A stretch of DNA of 64,000 nt from Bradyrhizobium sp. CCGUVB1N3 (GCF_024199925.1 NZ_JANADR010000001.1:1550001-1614000), one strand, 5' to 3'. Counted from the stretch's first letter, positions 1-9,956 are shown. Numbers and translations are program-made. Notes: generated by a model not told the origin, from the sequence alone.

Positions 1-209
1 CGCGGCTTCGCCTTGGCCTCTTTCGCCAGCACCATCGCGGCGTTGGTCGCCATGTCGCCATGGGAGGCATCGCGCGGCGGCTCAACCACCACGCGCGAAA
101 AATCGATGCCTTCCGGCCAGTTGGCCTCCGCCGCGAGCGCACGGCAGGCGGCGTGCACGCGCGCGAGCACGTCGGCGAAAAGGTGCAGCGATGAGGGTGT
201 GTCGGCCAT
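1..209 (-). CDS. argS: Arginyl-tRNA synthetase, N-terminal fragment (runs off the window)
   Basis: This gene charges tRNA-Arg with arginine in the cytoplasm. Only about the first 69 codons are present; the rest lies beyond base 1. The peptide begins [11 protein letters not shown] and contains [16 protein letters not shown], which matches the N-terminal tRNA-recognition (Add-1) domain of ArgS, where a PP..HGD.A.N pattern is typical. The ATG at 207-209 lies 9 nt after the stop of the upstream dgt gene on the same strand, so the two are probably co-transcribed. The dgt-argS order is common in alphaproteobacteria, which supports the call. Confidence 0.85.
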   Translation of the reverse strand, partial: MADTPSSLHLFADVLARVHAACRALAAEANWPEGIDFSRVVVEPPRDASHGDMATNAAMVLAKEAKAKP

Positions 210-218
210 GGCCGCCGC

Positions 219-1427
219 CTAACGCAAATCCGGGGTCGAGTCAAAGAGCCGCTGGTGCTCGGTCAGGGCGAAACGGTCGGTCATTCCGGCAATGAAATTG
301 CCGATCCGGCGGGCCCTGCCCGCCTCATCGTCAGCCTCCGCCCCGACCAGCCATTCCTGCGGCAGCTCGCCGGGCGAGGCCTGGTACTTCGCGAACAGGT
401 CGAACAGGATCTGTTCCGCCTCCCCCATCACCCGCATCACCCGCTTGTGACGGTACATGTGCTGATAGAGGAAGGTCTTGATCGCGGCCTCCTCGCCCGC
501 CATGGCCGGCGGAAAGGCGATCATCGCCCGGCTCTGCTGGCGCACGTCCTGGGCTGATTGCGGCTTGATCGCCGCAAGATTGGCCTCCGCCTCAGCGAAG
601 ACGGTGCCGATCAGATGCGAAATCAGCTCGCGAACCAGCTCGGCGCCGCGCCTGACGTCGTCAAGGTTCGGATAGTGTGCACCAATCTCGGTGATGATCT
701 CGGCCATCAGCGGGATCGCCTTGAGATCGTCGACCCCAAACAGCCCTGCGCGCAGGCCGTCGTCGATGTCGTGAGCGTCGTAGGCGATGTCGTCTGCGAT
801 CGCCGCGACCTGCGCCTCCAGCGAGGCAAAGCTCCAGAGCTCCAGGTCGTATGCCTTGACGTAGTCGGCGATGCCGACGGGAACGCCGTGCTCGCGGTAA
901 CGTCCGACCGGCGCACCGCCGCGATCGGTCAGTGGGCCATTATGCTTGACGATGCCCTCGAGCGACTCCCAGGTCAGGTTGAGGCCGTCGAATTCGGGAT
1001 AGCGGTGCTCGACCGCCGTGACGACGCGCAGGGTCTGGGCGTTGTGGTCGAAGCCGCCATGGCTCTTCAGGCAGGCATCCAGCGCCCGCTCGCCGGCATG
1101 CCCGAACGGCGGATGGCCGAGATCATGCGCGAGCGCCAGTGTCTCCGTGAGGTCCTCGTCGAGCCCAAGCTGCCGGGCCAGTGCGCGGGCGATCTGTGCG
1201 ACCTCCAGCGAATGGGTCAGGCGGGTGCGGTAGTGGTCGCCTTCGTGGAACACGAACACCTGGGTCTTGTACTTCAGGCGGCGGAAGGCGGTGGAATGGA
1301 TCACCCGGTCGCAATCCCGCCGGAACGGGCTGCGGGTGCGGCTCGGCGGCTCCGAGACCAGCCGGCCGCGGCTGCGATCGGGATCGCAGGCATAGGGCGC
1401 GCGGGGGGCAGCCATTCCGACGGACAC
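219..1427 (-). CDS. dgt: Deoxyguanosinetriphosphate triphosphohydrolase-like protein
   Basis: HD-domain dNTP triphosphohydrolase that removes tripolyphosphate from deoxynucleotides, cytosolic. The 402-residue protein carries the HD metal-binding signature: His72 in [10 protein letters not shown] and His101-Asp102 in [12 protein letters not shown], followed by [11 protein letters not shown]. The length is normal for the bacterial dGTPase-like subfamily. An upstream ATG (MSVGM) was kept; the second Met, four residues later, is an equally plausible start. It is divergent from erpA with about 110 bp between starts and is followed at 9 nt by argS. Cellular substrate preference in this subfamily is not settled by sequence. 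Confidence 0.93.
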   Translation of the reverse strand: MSVGMAAPRAPYACDPDRSRGRLVSEPPSRTRSPFRRDCDRVIHSTAFRRLKYKTQVFVFHEGDHYRTRLTHSLEVAQIARALARQLGLDEDLTETLALAHDLGHPPFGHAGERALDACLKSHGGFDHNAQTLRVVTAVEHRYPEFDGLNLTWESLEGIVKHNGPLTDRGGAPVGRYREHGVPVGIADYVKAYDLELWSFASLEAQVAAIADDIAYDAHDIDDGLRAGLFGVDDLKAIPLMAEIITEIGAHYPNLDDVRRGAELVRELISHLIGTVFAEAEANLAAIKPQSAQDVRQQSRAMIAFPPAMAGEEAAIKTFLYQHMYRHKRVMRVMGEAEQILFDLFAKYQASPGELPQEWLVGAEADDEAGRARRIGNFIAGMTDRFALTEHQRLFDSTPDLR

Positions 1428-1536
1428 GGCGAATTTAGTCCCTATCCATTTGATTCTGCGGACCCTTGCACTTAACTATGACGGACGCGGGATACCAAAT
1501 GAATTGGATATGACGCGGGACTATTGGAGTGGGACG

Positions 1537-1866
1537 ATGACGACTGCCGTGACCATCAGCGACCGGGCCGCGCGCCGGATTGGGGAGATCCTCAAGGGCG
1601 AAGGCACCGGCGCAATGCTGCGGATCTCGGTCGAGGGCGGCGGCTGCTCGGGTTTCCAGTACAAGTTCGACATCGAGCGTGACCGCACCGATGACGACCT
1701 CGTCATCGAGCGCGAGAACGCGGTCGTGCTGGTGGACTCGGCGTCGCAGCCGTTCCTGGCGGGCTCCGAGGTCGACTTCGTCGATGACCTGATCGGCGCG
1801 TCCTTCCGCGTCAACAATCCCAACGCCACCGCGTCCTGCGGATGCGGCACCAGCTTCTCGATCTAG
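1537..1866 (+). CDS. erpA: Iron-sulfur cluster insertion protein (A-type carrier, HesB/ErpA family)
   Basis: A-type carrier that delivers Fe-S clusters to target apoproteins. The 109-residue product MTTAVTISDRA...CGTSFSI has the three invariant cysteines: Cys37 in GGGCSGFQY and Cys101/Cys103 in the C-terminal CGCG. The open frame extends 29 codons upstream to 1450, but family length and the conserved N-terminus favour the ATG at 1537. It is divergent from dgt. Whether this is functionally ErpA or IscA cannot be decided from sequence alone. It is the last clearly core gene before the accessory block. Confidence 0.92.
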   Translation: MTTAVTISDRAARRIGEILKGEGTGAMLRISVEGGGCSGFQYKFDIERDRTDDDLVIERENAVVLVDSASQPFLAGSEVDFVDDLIGASFRVNNPNATASCGCGTSFSI

Positions 1867-2089
1867 CCCAAATCAAAATCCGAAAAACAACCCCATGCAA
1901 AGTAGCGGGGGGCTGGCATCAGATATTTCTGGATTTTCGAAAAGCATTTGACGCGTCGGGCAAATCAGGGGCAATATGTGATCGTCGCGAGTAAGGCGGG
2001 TGCGGCTAACCAATAACTCGGCCGGAGCGTGCTCGGCGGGTGCGAAAGGCTCTGCCGCCGTTCAATCATTCCAGAAAGTTCGAATCTGG
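1867..2089. other. Intergenic stretch at the left edge of the accessory block
   Basis: No coding potential is recognised between erpA and the 3' end of the recombinase remnant. The stretch becomes AT-richer just after erpA (runs of A around 1871-1895, then GATATTTCTGGATTTTCG), which fits a 3' untranslated region or a boundary of inserted DNA. No attachment-site repeat could be identified by eye. Confidence 0.4.
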
Positions 2090-3706
2090 TCAGCGGCGCC
2101 ACTTCGGTACAAAACTGGGCACTCCAAAACCTGCCGTTTTTGCGCTCGATGCGGCGACGAGGGTGCGCAGGAGCACGCTTTTCGACCCCATGATGCGAAC
2201 TTCTTTCGCGCCGACTTCGATGCGCTGGGCCAGGGCGCGGAGATGGTCGCGGCGGTAGCCGCCCGACTCGGTCCGCACGAGCCTGCGAGCCTGACTGGCG
2301 AAGGTCTTGAGCGCCTGGGGTGTGATGCTCGGCCCAGCCCGCTCGAGCGCGCCCTCGGCCCGCCCTGCGTCGGCGCGGGCCTGGTCGCGGACGGCCTTCA
2401 GCTCCGTCACGCGGTCCTTGAGCAGCGGATCGGATACGTCAGTGACGCCGTTCTCGATCGCGTCGTAGGGGCGCTTGAGTTTGGCCTCTGCTTCGGAGGC
2501 TCTTTTGCGCAATTCGGCAATATGCGTCGTTCGGCGCTCGGAGCGCTCCTTCCGGCGGTGAAGGACGACTGACAGGACTTCCTCGAGACGTTTGGGCTGC
2601 AAAAGGCGGCGCTCGATGTGCTCCGCAACGACGCTGTCGAGTTTTTCCATCGGAACGGTGCGGCCCTTGCAGCCGGTTTCGCCCTGTCGGGCCTTGGTGC
2701 AGCAAGTGTAATACCTGTACCTTCCACTCTTGCCTGTCCTCAGTGTCATTGCCCCACCGCAGGCGGCGCAAAAGCAGATACCGGTAAGGAGGGTCGGCCC
2801 GCTGACAATTCTTGGCGCGTTCATTGCGGGGCTGCGCGCCTTGAGCAACGCTTGGACGGCCTCGAACTCGGCGGCCTCGATGATCGGCGGCACCGCCATC
2901 TCGACCACATCGGCCTCCGGTTTGCGCTCGCGGGTTTTCCAAAATTTGGTGTTAAAGCGGTGGCGGCCGATATACGTCGTTCGCGTCAGTACCTTGTGCA
3001 CGGCGTCGACGCCCCAGCGTCCTCCATCGCGCGTTCGGATGCCGGATTCGTTCAGATGCTTGGCAATCGATTTGACGCCCATTGATCCCGACGCGCCGTT
3101 TCCTTCCCGCGCCAGGCGATAGATCAGCCGCACGGTCTCGGCCTGGATCGGATCAATCTCCAGCGTCTTCTTGGTGCGGTGGCCGCACTGCTCGTTCGCC
3201 TCGACAACGCGGTAGCCGATCGGCGGCAGCGCGCCGTTCCAGAAGCCTTGCCGTGCGTTCTCCTTCATCGCCCGCAGCGTGTGCTTTGCGTTCTACTTGG
3301 ACTGGTATTCGTCAAACAGAGCCATGATCTGGCGGATCATGTTGCTCATGGGATCGTCGCCGAGCTCCTGGGTGATCGACACCAGACGCACGCCGTTCTT
3401 GGCAAGCCGGCGGACATAAAACTCAAGCTGGAACTGGTCGCGGAAGAAGCGGCTGAAGCTGTGGACCAGGATCACGTCGAACGCCGGCGGCTTGACCGTC
3501 GCCGCGTCGATCATGCGCTGGAACTCTGGTCGCCGATCGTCGGTCGCGGAGGCGCCGGGCTCGACGTATTCGGCTACAATCTCCCAGCCGCGCGACGCGC
3601 AGTAGCCCTTCGCCTGACGGCGCTGATCCGGGATGGAAAGATCGCTGTCGGCCTGCCGTCCTGTTGAGACTCGGAGGTAGAGCGCCGCCCGAACCACCGC
3701 TGCCAT
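2090..3706 (-). pseudogene. Large serine recombinase interrupted by an in-frame TAG
   Basis: Site-specific recombinase of the large serine integrase type. Starting at the ATG at 3706 (preceded by AAGGGGGA), the N-terminal resolvase domain shows LYLRVSTGRQ with catalytic Ser14, then SFSRFFRD and a C-terminal DEYQSK. A TAG codon at 3293-3295 follows. The same frame continues with NAKHTLRAMKENARQGFW, the conserved recombinase-domain entry, then a zinc ribbon (CFCAACGG...CTKARQGETGCKG) and a Lys/Arg/Glu-rich coiled coil. Homologues usually read SKENAKHT here, so GAG to TAG is a one-base change. The downstream ATG at 3268 could start only a catalytically dead fragment. Probably an immobilised integrase of the surrounding island. 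Confidence 0.85.
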
Positions 3707-3719
3707 GGTGAGGTCCCCC

Positions 3720-3956
3720 TTAAGAGTTGCCAAACAACCCGTCGAACAATTCGCCAAACCACGCTTCGAACACGTCGATCTCGGCTTCGGTCAGCGGCAC
3801 GTCCTCCGGCCAGTCGTCCGTCACGACCCATGTCACCGAAGCCCGCTTCAGTCGCCGTCGACCAAGATGTGCGGGCGCACGCGCGTAGTCATAAAGATCG
3901 TCAAGTGGCGCGCAGTCTGGCGAACGCCGTTGCGGCGATTTGTGAGGGGGAGCCAT
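3720..3956 (-). CDS. Small hypothetical protein upstream of the serine recombinase
   Basis: A 78-residue acidic-tailed protein (MAPPHKSPQRRS...) containing LGRRRLKRASVTWVV and an acidic C-terminal half TEAEIDVFEAWFGELFDG. It stops 14 nt before the recombinase ATG, so the two form a transcription unit. I recall similar short ORFs preceding serine recombinases in rhizobia, but function is unknown. The Arg/Lys patch followed by an acidic amphipathic tail could suit a recombination-directionality or regulatory role, which is inference only. No frameshift is seen. Confidence 0.65.
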   Translation of the reverse strand: MAPPHKSPQRRSPDCAPLDDLYDYARAPAHLGRRRLKRASVTWVVTDDWPEDVPLTEAEIDVFEAWFGELFDGLFGNS

Positions 3957-4721
3957 GGCGCCACTGTGGCAAGCTTGGCTGATCCACAGAACGGCCGAAC
4001 TCTACGCCACGTTACGCTGGGGCGCTCCGAAAAGAGGCCAGCCGCTCAAGGCAGGATAAAAGCCGCAAGGTGCGGGCGGCCGGTCTCGCGAGAAGCACCT
4101 GCAAGTTCAATCACGCAGCAAACATTGTGAGTATCCGGCGCAACTTGTCATTCTTGCCAATGCGCTGCCGCCGCATAGCTTTGGACACCCTGCGGCGGTC
4201 AAGGTGACCAACAATGGCAAATTCCGCGTTGATCCAGGTTGCTTGTTTTCAACACTGGCGCGGGTGCTCTCGCGCACAGCAAGCCATGATCGCTTGGCGG
4301 CCAAGCGATCACGGCTCGGACCGATCGTGCCCGTCCTTCAGCACGACAAAGTGTGCCGGCTGGCGCTCGCTGCTTTGATGCCGATCGCTTTTCTGTTTGA
4401 GGCGCCAGCACCCACCTTCTCCGTGCCAGCCATGCGCCATCTCCCAAATCAATGTGCAGACAAAGGCTTGCATCCCCGGCCAGGGCGAGTGGGCGGCTTC
4501 GCTTTTCTCTTGCCGTCCTAATCAACCGCGGTCTGCGCCCCGTCAATCCGATGACAAGCACGCTGCTCTCGGTCGGTAATGTCAGGTATTGCCGATAGCG
4601 GACGAGAGAGCGGACATGGCAATGCCGACGCGAATGACCCAAAGCGGACGAGCCGGAAGATGATGGTGCGGCTGTCGCGCCAAACATGCGCTGAATGTTC
4701 AAGGCCGTCGGAGCTGAATCA
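3957..4721. other. Gene-poor stretch between recombinase unit and AraC remnant
   Basis: About 765 bp with no reading frame that resembles a protein family. The open frames present are Arg/Ser/Pro-rich out-of-frame translations of GC-rich DNA. A short inverted sequence CGCTTGGCGGCCAAGCG lies near 4291-4307. A phrase of the form GCGAATGACCCAAAGCGGA near 4629 resembles one near 20040, so this may be decayed mobile or intergenic repeat DNA. Confidence 0.4.
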
Positions 4722-5803
4722 TCAGCGCACGGGGCGCCCGTTTCCGATCCGCGACGGGAACGCTCCGAATGCGCGCTGATACTGGGTCGCGAAGCGGCCC
4801 GAATTGGTAAACCCGTAGCGCGTCGCGATCTCCGCAATCGAAATTGATCCGTCGGAACGCATGATGGCTTCATGCGCGAGCTCGAGCCGAATCCGGCGCA
4901 GTGCGGCCATCGGCGACGTGCCGCGAAATCTGCGAAATGCGGCCTGAAGCGCGCGGCTCGAGCATCCAGCGGCGTTGGCGATGTCCTCGGCCGTCAACGG
5001 CTCGTCTGCCTTGCCGCGCATGAACTCCTCGGCGCGCCGCACTGCGGTGGGAGTAACGGCCCTGGCGGGGTTGCGCAGCACGGCGGCCTGGCCCTGCGTG
5101 AGCGCCAGCACGATCGTGCGCAGAAACAGATCCTGTGCCGTTGCGGCGGCGACGGCGTTCGTGAGCGGCGAGTCGGCATGACCGATCTCGCTCCACAGCC
5201 CCACTCGGTCATGCGTTGCAGGCCGGCGCCGGCTGCGGTCGAGGTATCGATCCTGACATTGCAGTCCAGTGCATCGAGATCGGTGCCATCGAGCATCGCG
5301 GCGGCTTCCCGGCGCAACAGGCCGGCCGGAATCCACACATTGATCTTCGCGGCCTGGCGGCCGGTCTTCAGCACCGTGCCGGGCTCCCCGCGAAAGATGG
5401 CTCCGCCGCTCGGGCCGACATCGGCCGGCGAGGCCCCGTGCGGCTGAGCGAGCAGACCGCTTCCCTGCTGCAGGAAGGTGAGGCAGTAATGGTCAAGCCC
5501 GGGCGCTCCGATCACCATGTCGGTCGGCTCGCGATCGGCCATCCGCACGAAGCAGGTGCGGCCAAGCTTTCCGACCGACACGGTGGTCCGATAGGCGTGC
5601 TTCTCGCGCTTGTATCGGCCCCAGTCTCCCGCCCGATAGGCGCGCGCCAGAAACTGCGGCGGCGTGATCGCGCTGGTCGGCGTCGGAGTGAACAGCTCCC
5701 ACATGGTGGGAGTAATCTCGTGCGGGTCGCAAACCTCGACGGTCGTGATCGGTCCACTCGTCACGTTCTCCCCCAAGCCATGCCGGTTCCAGCCTACCAA
5801 CAA
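4722..5803 (-). pseudogene. AraC-family transcriptional regulator, frameshifted
   Basis: Two overlapping reading frames together make one AraC regulator of about 360 residues. The first (from 5803) encodes a cupin-like sensor region with CLTFLQQGSGLLAQ and INVWIPAGLLRREAA, up to RMTEWG. The second picks up with LWSEIGHADSPLTNAVAAA and ends in a complete HTH pair, ADEPLTAEDIANAAGCSSR and ISIAEIATRYGFTNSGRFA. Joining them needs one extra base in the GGGG run at 5199-5202 (minus strand GAGTGGGGCTG), so a one-base deletion or a sequencing error lies there. It sits divergent to the autotransporter gene and would be its likely regulator if intact. Confidence 0.8.
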
Positions 5804-5958
5804 AGGTCAGCGGCATCAAACCGCCGGGATCGAAAAAAAATTCGTTTTCTGTCCCGCGCCGTCGCTTGCTGGCCCGGCCGCGAAGTCCGACTGCGGCTAT
5901 CGTTCCGGCAGGTGCTTCGGTCAAGGGAACGCACCAGCGCCAAAGTTCGGGGGCCGGC

Positions 5959-8874
5959 ATGATTTTGAAATCGGAGCAAGGCGCGGTCGCGCCATCACGG
6001 ATGGCCGGTCGCCTTGCGACCGAACTCCCGCGAACCCCACGAACTGATGGCATGGGCGGCGACCGGGTCGCGCGCCTCCGCCAGGTCGTCCTCTGCACCA
6101 CGTCGCTGGTCGCGTTCGGACTGTTGGCGGCAACGACCACCCCGTCGCGCGCCGACGATGCTTGGACCGGCACCACCTCGACGGATTGGTTTACCGCCAG
6201 CAACTGGTCGACCGGCGCTGTTCCGACCAGCGGGGACACTGCGGTTCTCGACACGGTTACCCCCAATGCGACGGTGGTGGGAGCGGCCGGCGCGCAACCC
6301 TTTGCTCTCATTGTCGGCTTTTCCGGCACCGGCGCGCTGACGATCCAGAACGGCGGCACGGTCAGCAACAACGGCACCGGCGCGATCGGGCTCGCTTTCG
6401 GCTCGACCGGCACGGTGACGGTCGATGGCGCCGGCTCGTCCTGGGCCCATTCCGGCAATCTCTTTGTCGGCGATTCCGGCACCGGCACGCTGACGATCCG
6501 GAACGGCGGCGCCGTCAGCAGCGGCACCGGCGCGATCGGGTTCGCTTCCGGCTCGACCGGCACGGTGACGGTTGACGGCGCCGGCTCGTCCTGGGCCAAC
6601 TCCGCCAATCTCTACGTGGGCTATCAGGGCACCGGCACGCTGACGATCCGGAACGGCGGCACGGTGAGCAACGGCTTCGGCTATATCGGCTACAATTCCG
6701 GCTCGACCGGCACGGTGACGGTCGATGGCGCCGGCTCGTCCTGGGCCAACTCCAGCGATCTCGTTGTCGGCTATTTCGGCACCGGCACGCTGACGATCCG
6801 GAACGGCGGCACGGTGAGCAACGGCTTCGGCTATATCGGCTACAATTCCGGCTCGACCGGCACGGTGACGGTCGATGGCGCCGGCTCGTCCTGGACCATT
6901 TCCAGCGATCTCGTTGTCGGCGATTTCGGCACCGGCACGCTGACGATCCGGAACGGCGGCAGCGTCACGGCTCCCAGTGTGACCATTGCGACGTTCGCCG
7001 GCTCGACCGGCACGCTCAACATCGGTGCCGCGCTCGGCCAGACAGCCGTGGCGCCGGGCACCCTGAACACAGCGACCGTCGCGTTCGGCGGCGGCACCGG
7101 CGAGATCGTCTTCAACCACACCGCTTCGAACTATACGTTTGATCCGCTCATCTCCGGCGCGGGCTCGGTGCTGGTCGAGGCTGGCCGCACCATTTTGACC
7201 GCGACCAACACCTATACCGGCCCGACCACGGTGGACGGCGGCATTCTCAGCGTCAACGGCTCGATTGCCTCCTCGTCACTCACCACCGTCAATGCCGGCG
7301 GCACGCTCGGCGGCAACGGCTTTGTCGGCGCCACCTTCATCAACGGCGGCACGCTCGCGCCCGGCAATTCGATCGGGCTGTTGACCGTGCAGGGCAGCCT
7401 CACCTTCACCGCGGCGGCGACCTATCTGGTGGAAGTCTCGCCCGCCAACGCCGACCGCACCAATGTCAAGGGGACCGCGACACTGGGCGGCGCCACCGTG
7501 AACGCGGTGTTCGCGTCCGGCACCTATGTCAACAAGCAGTATACGATCCTGAACGCGACCGGCGGCGTCAGCGGCACCTTTTCGCTGGTCAACACCAACC
7601 TGCCCGCGAACTTCGTCTCCAGCCTGAGCTACGATGCCAACGACGTCTATTTGAACCTGACGCTCAATTTTTCTCCGTCGAGCTTCGGCACCGGCCTTAC
7701 CACCAACCAGCAGAACGTCGCTAACACGCTCAGCAGTTTCTTCAACGCGAGCGGCGGCATTCCGCTGGCCTTCGGGGCGCTGACGCCCGCGGGCCTGACG
7801 CAGATCTCGGGCGAGACCGCGACCGGGTCACAGCAAGCGACGTTCGACGCCATGGGCATGTTCATGGGCGTCATGACGGACCCGTTCATCGCCGGGCGCG
7901 GCGATCCGATCAGTGCCGGTGGTCGCCCGAATGCGTATGCGGATGAGAGTCTCGCTTACGCGGCCAAGCGCAAGCCCAATGATGCGCTGGCGGCGATCTA
8001 CACCAAGGCGCCGCCGGTGCCGGTGTTCGAGCAGCGCTGGAGCGTGTGGGCGGCGGGCTATGGCGGTTCGCAGCGAACCGACGGCAACGCCGTGCTCGGA
8101 TCGAACGACACGCGTAGCAGTATCTACGGCATGGCTGTCGGCGCCGACTATCGCATCTCGCCGAACACGCTGGCCGGTTTTGCGCTGGGCGGCGGCGGCA
8201 CGAACTTCAGCGTCAACGGATTTGGCTCGGGCCGGTCCGATCTGTTCCAGGCCGGCGCCTTCCTCCGGCACAACATCGGGCCCGCGTATCTGACAGGCGC
8301 GCTGGCTTATGGCTGGCAGGACATCACGACCGATCGCACCGTGACGGTGGCCGGCATCGATCGCCTGCGTGCACAGTTCAATGCCAACGCGTGGTCGGGC
8401 CGGCTCGAAGGCGGCTATCGTTTCGTGAGCCAGGGGTTTGGTTGGACGCCTTACGCGGCGGCGCAGTTCGTCACGTTCGAATTACCCAACTATGCCGAAC
8501 AGGCGATCGTCGGCAGCAACCAGTTTGCGCTGGCCTACAACTCGAAGAGCGTTACCGACACGCGCAGCGAACTCGGCCTGCGCAGCGACAAGTCGTTCGC
8601 CGTGCAGGAGGATGGTATCTTCACGCTGCGCGGTCGCGCCGCCTGGGCGCACGACTACAATCCCGACCGCGTGATCGGCGCCACATTCCAGACCTTGCCC
8701 GGCGCGTCGTTCGTCGTGAACGGTGCACGGCGCGCCGCCGACTCCGCACTGGTGACAGGCTCGGCTGAAATGAAGTGGCTCAACGGCTGGTCGATAGCCG
8801 GCACGTTCGAGGGAGAATTCTCGAACGTAACGCAGAGTTACGCCGGCAAGGGCGTGGTGCGCTACGCGTGGTGA
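5959..8874 (+). CDS. Autotransporter with repeated passenger strand motifs and C-terminal beta-barrel
   Basis: Type Va secretion protein of about 970 residues. A signal sequence is visible (RLRQVVLCTTSLVAFGLLA, cleavage near SRADDAW). The passenger has a Trp-rich start (DAWTGTTSTDWFTASNW) and about four 50-residue repeats, each with GTGTLTIRNGG and GSTGTVTVDGAGSSW, typical of a beta-helix. Next comes the PATR-like GGTLGGNGFVG...GGTLAPGNSIG. The last 270 residues form the autotransporter barrel (WSVWAAGYGG...), ending GVVRYAW with a terminal aromatic residue as barrel insertion requires. The start is uncertain: ATGs at 5959, 6001 and 6052 are in frame, and the frame is open to 5866. Passenger function cannot be inferred; adhesion is common in the family. 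Confidence 0.85.
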   Translation: MILKSEQGAVAPSRMAGRLATELPRTPRTDGMGGDRVARLRQVVLCTTSLVAFGLLAATTTPSRADDAWTGTTSTDWFTASNWSTGAVPTSGDTAVLDTVTPNATVVGAAGAQPFALIVGFSGTGALTIQNGGTVSNNGTGAIGLAFGSTGTVTVDGAGSSWAHSGNLFVGDSGTGTLTIRNGGAVSSGTGAIGFASGSTGTVTVDGAGSSWANSANLYVGYQGTGTLTIRNGGTVSNGFGYIGYNSGSTGTVTVDGAGSSWANSSDLVVGYFGTGTLTIRNGGTVSNGFGYIGYNSGSTGTVTVDGAGSSWTISSDLVVGDFGTGTLTIRNGGSVTAPSVTIATFAGSTGTLNIGAALGQTAVAPGTLNTATVAFGGGTGEIVFNHTASNYTFDPLISGAGSVLVEAGRTILTATNTYTGPTTVDGGILSVNGSIASSSLTTVNAGGTLGGNGFVGATFINGGTLAPGNSIGLLTVQGSLTFTAAATYLVEVSPANADRTNVKGTATLGGATVNAVFASGTYVNKQYTILNATGGVSGTFSLVNTNLPANFVSSLSYDANDVYLNLTLNFSPSSFGTGLTTNQQNVANTLSSFFNASGGIPLAFGALTPAGLTQISGETATGSQQATFDAMGMFMGVMTDPFIAGRGDPISAGGRPNAYADESLAYAAKRKPNDALAAIYTKAPPVPVFEQRWSVWAAGYGGSQRTDGNAVLGSNDTRSSIYGMAVGADYRISPNTLAGFALGGGGTNFSVNGFGSGRSDLFQAGAFLRHNIGPAYLTGALAYGWQDITTDRTVTVAGIDRLRAQFNANAWSGRLEGGYRFVSQGFGWTPYAAAQFVTFELPNYAEQAIVGSNQFALAYNSKSVTDTRSELGLRSDKSFAVQEDGIFTLRGRAAWAHDYNPDRVIGATFQTLPGASFVVNGARRAADSALVTGSAEMKWLNGWSIAGTFEGEFSNVTQSYAGKGVVRYAW
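6328..6960 (+). repeat. 150-nt tandem repeats inside the autotransporter passenger
   Basis: The phrase ACCGGC(A/G)CGCTGACGATCC recurs at 6328, 6481, 6631, 6781 and 6931, a spacing of 153 then three times 150 nt. Units 6631-6780 and 6781-6930 differ at only about four positions by eye, so one arose by recent duplication or gene conversion. Each unit encodes about 50 residues, consistent with beta-helix turns. Confidence 0.9.
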
Positions 8875-9006
8875 CGTCCCTGGCCCTTCGCGACATATTG
8901 CGCTGCCGCACGAACTTGACCGCTGTGGGAGCAAAGCGGACGTTGCCTTTGTCGCATCAGGCCGCTCGGTTTATGGGTACTCGGCCTAGCACTACTTTGG
9001 CAGAAT
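8875..9006. other. Intergenic remnant with a phrase shared with 22970-23080
   Basis: No gene. The block starts with TGGCCCTTCGCG and ends with TATGGGTACTCGGCCTAG. A second stretch near 22973-23078 starts with the same GGCCCTTCGCG and ends TATGGGTTCACGGCCTAG. The pair looks like remnants of one dispersed repeat, and this copy ends where the IS701-type fragment begins. Confidence 0.45.
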
Positions 9007-9470
9007 CTATTTGCGCCAGTGTTTTTCAAGGATTTGTTTTCGGCAGTATGGACACCGTTGAGACGGCGACCAAAGGATGAGATCGACGATGGCGTGACGT
9101 ACGGCGGGCATGGTTGGCTGAGGCGGGGGTCCGTTGATTCTTTTTTTCCGCCCCGCGTGTGCGAGGCGACGATGTTGCAGGAAGGCGTAGGCAATCATTG
9201 TCGTCAGGGCGTGGCGATGAAGCCCCTGCCATGATCGTCCCTCGAAGTGATCAAGTCCAAGCTCCTCCTTCAACTGCTGATGCGCCTGCTCACAAATCCA
9301 TCTTGCCTTGATGGTGGCGGCTAGTGTGCGCAGATCCGTCGCCGCAGGGAGATTGGCAAGATAGTATTTCTTCTCCCCTGAGGCACGTTGCTCGCCAATG
9401 AGCCAAGCTTTTCCATTTGGCGCTGGCCAGCATTTGTTCTGCCGCAATCGATAAGAGCAGTCGCAGCCGT
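9007..9470 (-). pseudogene. IS701-type transposase, C-terminal fragment
   Basis: The minus-strand frame encodes the last roughly 150 residues of an IS701-like DDE transposase: [38 protein letters not shown] and [13 protein letters not shown]. The catalytic Glu helix ([19 protein letters not shown]) is present, but the N-terminal half with the Asp residues is missing. The frame runs on through unrelated sequence to 9726, so the true break is near 9455-9470, where plus-strand outer-membrane protein sequence begins. This is an immobile remnant. Confidence 0.75.
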
Positions 9471-9956
9471 TTCGAGTTGGACTGGGTTTTATGCTGGCGC
9501 GGCGATCGGCTGGGCGGGCTATCGGGACGATTGGACGACTGACCTGATTGCAAACGGTGCGGCTCTTGGAACACCGGCCGCCATCGGCCGGCTTGGCTTG
9601 GGCGGCCCCAACGCGAATTTCGACACCGACGGATTTCGCGGGTCGCTCTTTGCCGGCTACAACTATCAGATCAATCCGTCGGTCGTGGCGGGCATCGAGG
9701 GACGTTGACCTTGCGACGAACAACAAGACGACGCTGAACTACATTCCCGGTACGGTTTCGGCGCTCCCGGGACCGATACACCCCTCGGTGATCGCGTGAC
9801 GATGTCACGCGGTGCGGATGCCAGCATCAGAGGGCGCCTCAGCGCTGGAACAACAGCTATTTCCTGAACACGAATGTCGATGAGGTCTACGCCCACACAC
9901 GGCTGATCTCGCATAACGTCATGATCGGTGCTGCCTACCTGTTCGGAGCTCGTTAG
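9465..9956 (+). pseudogene. Outer-membrane beta-barrel protein remnant
   Basis: The plus strand encodes pieces of a porin/Omp25-like barrel. It starts with [16 protein letters not shown] and [22 protein letters not shown] missing G near 9700 shifts the frame to [17 protein letters not shown]. After further damage the last 38 or so residues reappear from about 9840: NNSYFLNTNVDEVYAHTR then MIGAAYLFGAR and a stop. The signal peptide and first strands are gone, cut off by the adjoining transposase fragment, and the middle is shortened. YNWTGFY-type starts and a terminal GAAYLF-type strand are hallmarks of rhizobial Omp25/Omp31-like proteins. Confidence 0.75.

Noticed and set aside
4199..4873. 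224-codon minus-strand frame next to the AraC remnant
   Set aside because: Ser/Arg/Ala-rich; partly overlaps the real AraC HTH in another frame.
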